A DNA stretch of 48,518 nucleotides from Fimbriimonadia bacterium (GTDB taxonomy: Bacteria > Armatimonadota > Fimbriimonadia > Fimbriimonadales > Fimbriimonadaceae). Positions 17,012-23,831 of the stretch are shown piece after piece; position 1 is the first letter of the stretch; each line of letters begins with the position of its first letter. The position numbers and the translations under genes were made by a program. The notes below the pieces were generated by a model. It made no database searches, was not told the origin of the DNA, and saw only the letters and a list, made by a program, of their open reading frames with translations. The stretch is from contig JAUICQ010000010.1 of assembly GCA_030427425.1 (NCBI GenBank), forward strand, positions 1 to 48,518, written 5' to 3'.

Positions 17012-18610
17012 ATGAGACTAATAAATAAATCAGCTTTAATAATAATATTTTCCTTATTACATACTGGATGTAATAAACTAGGCATACCGCTGAATAGTAA
17101 TAAAGATCAGCAAAATACGATTTCTACTGCAATACCTTGCAGTCCGACCGGTATCGACCCCACTCAGGCGCCCGAGCGCGTTGGTTATACCTACGTGTTT
17201 AAACAGATCTATGAAGGTTTGGTAAAATACGATTCTAATAACCAGATACAACCCAGTCTGGCTACTAGCTGGGAGAAAAGCAAGGATGGGAAAGAGTATA
17301 CTTTTTTCCTGAGAGAGAATGTCCTTTTCAGTAACGGAGAAAAGTTCAACGCAATGTCTGTAAAGAAAAATGTTGAACGTATCTGTAATTCCAGAATAGC
17401 ATCTCCTTCTGCTCCAGAATTTTTAGGAAATATAGTAGGGGCAAAAGAATGCATTGAAGGTAAAAGAAGTGATGTTAACGGAATTCAAGTAATTACCAAT
17501 GATATAGTAAAATTTAGGTTAACTAAGCCCGATTATCTTTTTCTGCATAAGCAAATCTACCCTGTTAACCTAGTAGTTGACACGGAAGCAGTAGGTAATT
17601 CTACCATAATTCAAGATCATGAAAAAGCCATAGGAACCGGTCCGTACGTCTTAAAAGAGTTTGTGTCTAATTCTTACTTCATTTTGAAAAAAAATGAACA
17701 ATACTGGGGAGAAAAAGCAAAAATTGATGAGATAAAAGTATCGATTATTCCAGATTCTTTAGCAAGATTAGCCAAATATCAGTCCGGGAGCTTAGATTTT
17801 ATAACGTTTATCAATAGTGATATATCTAGTATTAGAAGAAATAGCGCTCTGAATTCTCATTTATTGGAAGCACCTGAAGCGTCTGTATATTATATCTTCA
17901 TTAACCCAGTAAAATATCCACAATTTAATAATCCTAATATCCGTAAAGCTTTCTTTATGGCGATAGATAAGCAAAAACTATTTAAATTAGTTGAACACGA
18001 TTTAGTATTAAAAGCAAAAGGTATGATTCCTTATACATTCCCAGGTTACAATGATAATGCTTATGAGCCAGCATTTAACCCAGAACAAGCTAAAAAAATA
18101 TTGCAAGATGCAGGATGCTATAAAAAATTACCGCCAATAGAAGTTGCACTCTATGAAAATCCCTTACTTTCTAAATTGGCTGAGAGTATTGCGTTGCAGT
18201 TAAACAAGCATTTAGGGATAAGCGTTACTGTAAAAAAATACAATAATCAAACCCTGTTGAAAAAAGTTAAAGACAACGAACTACCATTCGGATTATTCGG
18301 TTGGGGACCTGGCTATCTAGATCCGGCAACTTTTATACACGATACGTTCTATTCTAAATCGCCTATGAACTGTTACCATTACAGCAACATATACTTCGAT
18401 CAGGCATCATTAAAAGCGCTAGACACATGGGATTATAACGATAGAATGAAGGCCTTTCAGAAAGCTGAAGATATCCTGCTGAAATCATTTGTGGTATATC
18501 CGATGGTTTATACGAAATCGGCTTGGCTTATTAACCCTAAATTAAAAGGATTAAAATTAGGTCTCATGTATGTAGAACCATTCAACAGTCTGTATCTTGA
18601 GAAAGAGTAG
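17012..18610 (+). CDS. peptide ABC transporter substrate-binding lipoprotein (family 5)
   Basis: Extracytoplasmic solute receptor of the DppA/OppA family, 532 residues. The N-terminus is a lipoprotein-like signal (ALIIIFSLLHTGC, Cys20; the His at -3 is atypical for a lipobox). Family blocks seen are SPTGIDPTQAP, QIYEGLVKYDSNNQIQPSLA, TSWEKSKDGKEYTFFLREN with VLFSNGEKF, AIGTGPYVLKEF, NIRKAFFMAIDK and FGWGPGYLDPATF. It should deliver peptides to a membrane transporter. No permease is next to it, and the matching ATPase candidate is at 1.1 kb. Ligand class (di- or oligopeptide) cannot be told by eye. Confidence 0.9.
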   Translation: MRLINKSALIIIFSLLHTGCNKLGIPLNSNKDQQNTISTAIPCSPTGIDPTQAPERVGYTYVFKQIYEGLVKYDSNNQIQPSLATSWEKSKDGKEYTFFLRENVLFSNGEKFNAMSVKKNVERICNSRIASPSAPEFLGNIVGAKECIEGKRSDVNGIQVITNDIVKFRLTKPDYLFLHKQIYPVNLVVDTEAVGNSTIIQDHEKAIGTGPYVLKEFVSNSYFILKKNEQYWGEKAKIDEIKVSIIPDSLARLAKYQSGSLDFITFINSDISSIRRNSALNSHLLEAPEASVYYIFINPVKYPQFNNPNIRKAFFMAIDKQKLFKLVEHDLVLKAKGMIPYTFPGYNDNAYEPAFNPEQAKKILQDAGCYKKLPPIEVALYENPLLSKLAESIALQLNKHLGISVTVKKYNNQTLLKKVKDNELPFGLFGWGPGYLDPATFIHDTFYSKSPMNCYHYSNIYFDQASLKALDTWDYNDRMKAFQKAEDILLKSFVVYPMVYTKSAWLINPKLKGLKLGLMYVEPFNSLYLEKE

Positions 18611-18657
18611 GGGTCATTTGGTCGGTACTGTAGTATTATCAGTAACAACTAAATAGA

Positions 18658-19956
18658 TTACGAGGAAACAACTTCTTTGCTACTACTCTTGCTTAAATTC
18701 AAGTAAGTATATTCAACGGCAGACTTACAAAAGGTTTCTTTAATAAAGAATAATGAGACCAATAGTGAAGTGGCAGCTACAGCAATAAGAATGTTAAATA
18801 CTGTTAGATATTCGCTTAATGAAGGGGTATTTCCTTCCTTGATGGTATCTAATACTAGTCCGATAACTGGCGCATTGATAGCCGCAAGAGTTGTGATTAA
18901 CGCATTATTTAAACCTAAGCCTACTGATATGAACGGCTTCTTACACTGCTCTGCAATAGTAGCAAATCCAATACTCTGTCCGCTGGAACTAAAGCCTAAC
19001 AGGAAGAAAGATATATACAGCAATGTTTCGTTATTCATATAAAGAATCATTAATACAGACACTAACCCCATGCTTGCGGCTAGATTCATGACTATTTTTC
19101 TACGCTGATACATGTCTGAAAAGAATCCTGCCAATGGATTCCCGATGGCGTATCCTAGCCAGGCTATTGTTATCATATAAGATGCGCTAGCAGGTGATAT
19201 ACCTTTCAGCAACAGGAACGATCTACCTTCATTCTCTGATAAGTACTCTACAGTAAAATAGATTGTGGCAGAAAACAGAGCTATGTACCATAACTGATTT
19301 CTTGCAAAAAGCTTCCATATGTATACGGCCGTTTTTTCGGGTCGTTGTAGAATAATATACTTTCCTGCCTTCTGTTTATTATTGTCTACAAAAAGCATAA
19401 TCAGACAAGATAAGATCAGTCCTATTCCACCTAAGCAGTAGAATATCAGTCTCCAGCTAATACCAGCAGAGTGTGACATTACTTCTAACGGACCCGCAGC
19501 CCCCATGGGTCCCATTGTGCCAATAAACTGGGATAAACCTATAAAGATAGCAACATATCGATGTGGCATCCAATTATATACAGATATTAATAAGCCGATA
19601 AAACCAAATGCTGCACCAAAGCCCATAAGCATTCTGCACCCAGCCGCTACCAGATAGTGTGTTGCCGAAGCAAAGCCTACGGATGAAAGGGAACATAACA
19701 CTGACGCTACGACTAGTGTTTTTTTAAGCCCAAAATGATTAAATAATATCCCTGCAGGAATCTGCATTAATCCATAAACAATAAGAAAGAGCGCTACGCT
19801 TATGAGAGAAAAATGGAACGAACTTAAATTAAGATCGTGCATTATCTGCTGCTGGAACGATCCTACTACAGTACGGAGTAAAAATTCGTACAGAAAGAAG
19901 AATGCACATATAAGCCAGACAAGAAAACCTTTTGGCGTAAACTGATTATTTGTCAT
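18658..19956 (-). CDS. MFS transporter
   Basis: A 432-residue inner-membrane protein with about twelve hydrophobic segments in two halves, and the MFS loop motif after TM2 (AGILFNHFGLKKTLV). A second-half counterpart reads GFFSDMYQRRKIV. Substrate is unknown. It starts 4 bp after the stop of the aspartoacylase-like gene, whose last codons (GGATAA) also supply the AGGA ribosome site. The two genes are therefore translationally coupled, and the substrate is probably linked to that protein. It ends without a clear terminator, 47 bp from the convergent peptide-binding gene. Confidence 0.88.
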   Translation of the reverse strand: MTNNQFTPKGFLVWLICAFFFLYEFLLRTVVGSFQQQIMHDLNLSSFHFSLISVALFLIVYGLMQIPAGILFNHFGLKKTLVVASVLCSLSSVGFASATHYLVAAGCRMLMGFGAAFGFIGLLISVYNWMPHRYVAIFIGLSQFIGTMGPMGAAGPLEVMSHSAGISWRLIFYCLGGIGLILSCLIMLFVDNNKQKAGKYIILQRPEKTAVYIWKLFARNQLWYIALFSATIYFTVEYLSENEGRSFLLLKGISPASASYMITIAWLGYAIGNPLAGFFSDMYQRRKIVMNLAASMGLVSVLMILYMNNETLLYISFFLLGFSSSGQSIGFATIAEQCKKPFISVGLGLNNALITTLAAINAPVIGLVLDTIKEGNTPSLSEYLTVFNILIAVAATSLLVSLFFIKETFCKSAVEYTYLNLSKSSSKEVVSS

Positions 19957-19960
19957 AAGG

Positions 19961-20980
19961 TTATCCTATAAAACTATCCGACTGCTTCTTATCCCACTCT
20001 TCAATTGCAGCTTCCGCTTTATCATAATCTAAGAATGAAGCTGTTTTAAAAATTCTTAAGCCCTCATATATTAATGGAGAAGTATTTACACCAACAACAA
20101 TCCCTTTATGTGGCGATTGTATATATTCCGTTTCATCAGTACCAAAAGGATCGCTAATAGTTCCAATAATCTCACCTTCTTCAATCGTCTGCCCTAATGA
20201 AACCGTTGGACGTAAAATTCCGCCTTTATTGGCTAAGATCCACTCTTCTTCACGGGAAAAGATAGGCTTAACTTCTTGAATAGGTTCTCTGCGCAACATA
20301 TCAATTGCGCGCATTACATTCTTTATACCATCTACACCTAAAGTAATTGCATTTTCATCAAAACGCATGGCCTCTCCACCCTGATATACCAATAAGGGGA
20401 TCTGTAGCTCTTCTGCTGTCTGCCTTAATTTATGTTCTTCTAGTGCGACATTCGTTACCACTGGAGATTGGAAGGCTTTGGCTAATTCTTTTGTTTTCGT
20501 GTTATCGAAGTTACAGTATACTTGTGGCAAAATATTATGATTTATGTCACCAGTTTCAAGCTCTATACAGTAATCTGCTTTCTTTAGAATTTCTTGAGTT
20601 ACCAGATAAGCAATTCTTTCACCATAGGTACCGTTTTCTTCTCCTGGAAAACAGTTTGCAAGATCGTTCCCGGTTGGCAAGTTTGATGGATAGTGAGTTA
20701 ATCCGTATACATTCATGACAGGAATTGCTATTATAGTTCCTGAAAGCCTAGAAGGATCTAAGTATTCTATTATTCTATTGGCTATCTCTAATCCATTTAA
20801 CTCTACGCCTTTAAGAACGGAAAAGACCACTAAACAAGGTCCTTTATTCTCTCCATGAATTACTTTTATTGGCATAAATAGAGGAGCGCAAGAATACAGT
20901 TCCGGGAGTGGAAGCGCTAAATTAGCTATTTCACCAGGATGTACGGTTGCATCACATATAGTAATTTTATTATTTTTCAT
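19961..20980 (-). CDS. succinylglutamate desuccinylase/aspartoacylase-like protein, probably inactive
   Basis: A 339-residue member of the AstE/AspA branch of zinc carboxypeptidases. The family frame is clear: CLVVFSVLKGVELNG, PVMNVYGL, NDLANCFPG, LLVYQGGEAMRFDEN and a C-terminal barrel-like domain (GGILRPTVSLGQTIEEGE). Residues that should bind zinc and do catalysis are changed. The HGxE site reads K57-G-V-E60, the DLHT site reads ELET with E142 in place of His, and the expected YE(G/A)GE catalytic Glu is Q200. The DLNRxFPG substrate Arg is also lost. It may therefore bind rather than cleave an N-acyl amino acid. A GAGG ribosome site precedes the ATG. It is cotranscribed with the MFS gene. 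Confidence 0.82.
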   Translation of the reverse strand: MKNNKITICDATVHPGEIANLALPLPELYSCAPLFMPIKVIHGENKGPCLVVFSVLKGVELNGLEIANRIIEYLDPSRLSGTIIAIPVMNVYGLTHYPSNLPTGNDLANCFPGEENGTYGERIAYLVTQEILKKADYCIELETGDINHNILPQVYCNFDNTKTKELAKAFQSPVVTNVALEEHKLRQTAEELQIPLLVYQGGEAMRFDENAITLGVDGIKNVMRAIDMLRREPIQEVKPIFSREEEWILANKGGILRPTVSLGQTIEEGEIIGTISDPFGTDETEYIQSPHKGIVVGVNTSPLIYEGLRIFKTASFLDYDKAEAAIEEWDKKQSDSFIG

Positions 20981-21135
20981 TTAAACCTCACTAGATACTT
21001 GAAAACAAAAAGTTGTTAATATCAAATCTAACACTTTGCGGACATTGATATTTTCGGAGCATTATAAAGCTACTTACTTATCTGGATTTTACCCGGTATA
21101 AATTGCAAAACAACATTGCAGAGCTTATTATATAG

Positions 21136-21165
21136 TCCGATCCTTGAATAAATGCAAGGATCGGA
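21136..21165 (-). terminator. hairpin after the 21.2-kb exported protein gene
   Basis: TCCGATCCTTG (21136-21146) pairs with CAAGGATCGGA (21155-21165) around an eight-base loop, a few bases after the stop of the minus-strand gene. Confidence 0.7.
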
Positions 21166-21170
21166 TAGAA

Positions 21171-21740
21171 CTACTCTTCGTGCAAAAAGAGATCGTCAAG
21201 GCCGTACATATCACGCATTACCTGATTGAATTTATTAAATGCACAGCCAGACCACCTTCTAATAGTATGCCCGCCATTTAATACTACATTCCCGACAAAT
21301 TTTCCACTATAAACAATACAGGTCCGTATGGTGCCAATACAAACTCCTGCATTGTAGAATGTTGCATATAACATGGATCCAACAGTATTGTATGCAACAC
21401 TCCCTACATAAATAGCACCCTCATACAGATTGGTATACACCGTATTTGAATGTACATAAATAGGTGGATTCTGTGTGGCTAATAGAGGTTGTTCTTCAGT
21501 TTCATTGTCCGATATAGTTATTGAAGAATCTTCATCCGGCTCCGATTCTGCCAGATGTTCTCGCTCTCTATCCACTTCTATTTCATCTGTATTTAAGTAC
21601 ATAGAATTACCTACATTTTCATCTACAAATATAAATTCTGTTTCTAGCTCGTCACCATATTCTTCTGTGGCATTTATAGAAGTTACTAAACTTAAAAATA
21701 TAAAAGGTAGTATTCTGTTTATCATTTTCATTCCATCCAT
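21171..21740 (-). CDS. exported protein of unknown function
   Basis: A signal peptide is seen (MINRILPFIFLSLVTSINA). ATG codons at residues 1, 4 and 6 are possible starts. The mature N-terminal part is very acidic (many Glu/Asp, with Thr and Ser). The C-terminal 90 residues are a repetitive, Gly-, Tyr- and Val-rich, weakly hydrophobic stretch (YEGAIYVGSVAYNTVGSMLY, CIGTIRTCIVYSGKFVGNVV), which might associate with membranes or form a beta structure. I recognise no family. TATAAT sits 9 nt before the first ATG, so the message would be nearly leaderless. Confidence 0.6.
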   Translation of the reverse strand: MDGMKMINRILPFIFLSLVTSINATEEYGDELETEFIFVDENVGNSMYLNTDEIEVDREREHLAESEPDEDSSITISDNETEEQPLLATQNPPIYVHSNTVYTNLYEGAIYVGSVAYNTVGSMLYATFYNAGVCIGTIRTCIVYSGKFVGNVVLNGGHTIRRWSGCAFNKFNQVMRDMYGLDDLFLHEE

Positions 21741-21749
21741 TTATCGGTA

Positions 21750-21755
21750 ATTATA
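21750..21755 (-). promoter_or_regulatory. -10 box TATAAT, 9 nt before the exported protein gene
   Basis: On the minus strand a consensus TATAAT is followed by nine bases and the ATG at 21740. Confidence 0.5.
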
Positions 21756-21849
21756 CGATAATATATGATGAAATAAACAGTATCTGTAAAAAAAGACTTA
21801 AAATATTAGGTGGTGCTAAATTATTGAAAATTAAGTTCAAATAATTTAC

Positions 21850-21982
21850 AACTGGATTTCGATTGCGGAATGACAACCTAGGTCTGTTAATCACCAAGTA
21901 TGGGGTGACGGGTCGGATGTGGGGTTAAAGCTATTACTCAGATGCTCACTCGGTCGTCATCCTCGAAGGGGATCTACATTTC
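21850..21982 (-). repeat. copy of the long dispersed repeat (reverse orientation)
   Basis: Compared with the 38.6-kb copies read in reverse, the blocks ACTGGAT, ATGACAA, CACCAAGT, AAAGCTATTACTCAG, CACTCGGTCGTCATCCT and GGGATC occur in the same order. This makes it a diverged but nearly full-length unit, filling most of the spacer between recR and the exported protein gene. Confidence 0.8.
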
Positions 21983-22001
21983 AGTACTAACTAATTAAAA
22001 A

Positions 22002-22601
22002 TTACATTAACATTCTACGGTATTCCATTGCACTGCCTAGTGTTGCAGCATCGGCATAATCTAATTCACTACCTATCGGCATACCATGCGCTATCCTAGA
22101 AACACTAATTCCTAAGGGTTGGATTAATTTTGCTAAATAAAGAGCTGTAGCATCCCCTTCAACAGTTGGATTCGTGGCTAAAATTACTTCCTTTACGCCA
22201 TCAGATAATCTGGAAAGGAGTTCCTTGATCTTTAAATTTTCCGGACCATACCCGTGCATGGGATCGATTAATCCGTGAAGAACATGGTACAAACCTTTGT
22301 ATGTTTTAGATCGTTCTACTGCAGCAATGTCTTTAGTATCAGCAACTACACAGATAATACTCTGATCGCGTTGCATATCGGTACATATGTGGCAGAATCT
22401 ATCATCAGAAAGATTGCCACACTGCTCGCAAAATTGTATAGACTGCTTTACCGTATGTAGACTCGTAGCAAAATCTTCCACTTCTTTATTACTCATCTTC
22501 ATAATAATGTGGAACGCTATTCTCTGAGCCGACTTTGGTCCGATACCTGGCAACGATTCAAAGTGTTTTGCTAGATCTAAAAAAGGTTTTGCATGATTCA
22601 T
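22002..22601 (-). CDS. recR: recombination mediator RecR
   Basis: DNA-binding protein of the RecFOR pathway that loads RecA at gaps. The helix-hairpin-helix LPGIGPKSAQRIAFHI, the four-cysteine zinc finger (CEQCGNLSDDRFCHIC) and the Toprim domain (IICVVADTKDIAAVE, ILATNPTVEGDATALYL, RIAHGMPIGSELDYAD) are all present in order. The ATG at 22601 gives 199 residues, the usual length. A GTG at 22637 would add twelve residues without parallel in the family. The tatA gene lies just upstream on the same strand. Confidence 0.96.
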   Translation of the reverse strand: MNHAKPFLDLAKHFESLPGIGPKSAQRIAFHIIMKMSNKEVEDFATSLHTVKQSIQFCEQCGNLSDDRFCHICTDMQRDQSIICVVADTKDIAAVERSKTYKGLYHVLHGLIDPMHGYGPENLKIKELLSRLSDGVKEVILATNPTVEGDATALYLAKLIQPLGISVSRIAHGMPIGSELDYADAATLGSAMEYRRMLM

Positions 22602-22674
22602 TAGTACTAGTTTACTTCTATTTAAAATAGTTTGCACAACTATAGATTGGTACTGAAATTTATTTAGGTTCTAG

Positions 22675-22956
22675 CTAACTAATCTCTTCTTCTTTCTTTT
22701 CAATAGGAGAATCGGGATTGATATTAGAGGGTACAGAACCCTGCTTTTCTTCATTTTCAGTCTGTTTCTGTAGTTTAGCCATCTCCCGTTTGCCTTCTTC
22801 TAATCCTTTCTGGAATTCGCCCATGCCTTTACCTAGTCCGCGCATGAGTTGTGGAATTTTCTGACCCCCAAAGAGGAGTAGGAATACAATTAATACGATA
22901 ATTAAGTTCTCGTTAATTCCGATAATCGCTAAAGATTGTTCTATGCCTATATTCAT
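22675..22956 (-). CDS. tatA: Sec-independent protein translocase TatA/TatB-type subunit
   Basis: A single-span inner-membrane protein of the twin-arginine translocase, which exports folded proteins. The membrane segment (about 17-30) is followed by the hinge FGGQKIP (29-35) and an amphipathic helix (LMRGLGKGMGEFQKGLEEG), then a charged disordered tail rich in Glu and Lys. This is the TatA pattern. The 93-residue length and FGxxKIP favour TatA over TatB. TatC is not in the window. The small protein at 30.2 kb carries a possible Tat signal. Confidence 0.92.
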   Translation of the reverse strand: MNIGIEQSLAIIGINENLIIVLIVFLLLFGGQKIPQLMRGLGKGMGEFQKGLEEGKREMAKLQKQTENEEKQGSVPSNINPDSPIEKKEEEIS

Positions 22957-22962
22957 ATAAAT

Positions 22963-22968
22963 ATTATA
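22963..22968 (-). promoter_or_regulatory. -10 box TATAAT, 6 nt before tatA
   Basis: Consensus TATAAT on the minus strand lies only six bases from the tatA ATG, so the transcript should start at or within a base or two of the AUG. Confidence 0.55.
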
Positions 22969-23041
22969 CTGCTATTTACTCTTTTTCCTGAATAAAATAA
23001 CAGTATAATGGTGAAGCTCTTCTGTATTTTAGGGAATCAAG

Positions 23042-23758
23042 CTATGACCAGTGCATCTCATTTTTAATCATTTGCCAGGCATTAGTAATTTCTTTCATCT
23101 TTTCTTGATACTTACTCTCTCCATTGTTTTTGTCTGGATGATATTTGCGAGATAGATTGATGTAATGGCGTCTCATAACCTTCTTATTACTTTTATCTTC
23201 AGAAGATATAGTTCCTACTTCCGCTTCAAATGTTTGATATGCCTTGGTTATATCACTAATATATAACGGTTGCTGGTATTGCCAGTTATTATTTTCACTG
23301 CTGTATTTACTGTCGTATCCCTTTCCATTTCCGTATCCACTTCCGTAATTACTTCCTGAGTTAAACTTGCTGAAAAAGTCATCCCATCCGGACTGGTTTC
23401 CGTAGTTACTTCCTGACTTAAACTTGCTGAAAAAGTCATCCCATTCGGACTGGTTTCCGTAAGCGCCTGAGTTATCTTTATTGAAGCGACTTGAATTAGA
23501 CTGGCCGGAAAAGTCATCCCAGTTTCTGTACCCACTTTCGTATCCATTTCCATTTCTGTATCTGTTTCCGTAGTTACTTCCTGACTTAAACTTGCTGAAA
23601 AAGTCATCCCATTCGGACTGGTTTCCGTAAGCGCCTGAGTTTTCTTTATTGAAGCGGGTATGTTCATAGTGGTATGGTCTATTATTATCAGGCATATCGC
23701 AAGCAGATATACATATGCTGATTAAAAATAATAGACCATAGTAGTTAACATTATTCAT
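23042..23758 (-). CDS. lipoprotein with tandem repeats and a C-terminal J domain
   Basis: The ATG at 23758 gives 238 residues starting with a lipoprotein signal (NYYGLLFLISICISAC). The middle consists of repeats of an aromatic, Gly/Ser/Asn-rich unit with the core QSEWDDFFSKFKSGSNYGN, present three times (once as QSGWDDFFSKF). A half-repeat reads NWDDFSGQSNSSRF. The last 65 residues form a J domain, with HPD at 207-209 in LSRKYHPDKNNG, followed by the usual helix with KMKEITNAWQMI. A lipid-anchored J domain outside the cytosol has no Hsp70 partner there. Either the domain reaches another compartment or a host, or it has a different job. Confidence 0.78.
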   Translation of the reverse strand: MNNVNYYGLLFLISICISACDMPDNNRPYHYEHTRFNKENSGAYGNQSEWDDFFSKFKSGSNYGNRYRNGNGYESGYRNWDDFSGQSNSSRFNKDNSGAYGNQSEWDDFFSKFKSGSNYGNQSGWDDFFSKFNSGSNYGSGYGNGKGYDSKYSSENNNWQYQQPLYISDITKAYQTFEAEVGTISSEDKSNKKVMRRHYINLSRKYHPDKNNGESKYQEKMKEITNAWQMIKNEMHWS

Positions 23759-23831
23759 ACATCTTATTTTGACACAACCGCAAGCTATATGCAAGAGCAA
23801 AATTAAGATTTATTGCATATTGTTATATATA

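Noticed and set aside
23248-23667. 139-codon minus-strand frame rich in Thr and Glu
   Set aside because: It is the alternative frame of the repeat region in the J-domain lipoprotein gene; its apparent repeats mirror the DNA repeats.
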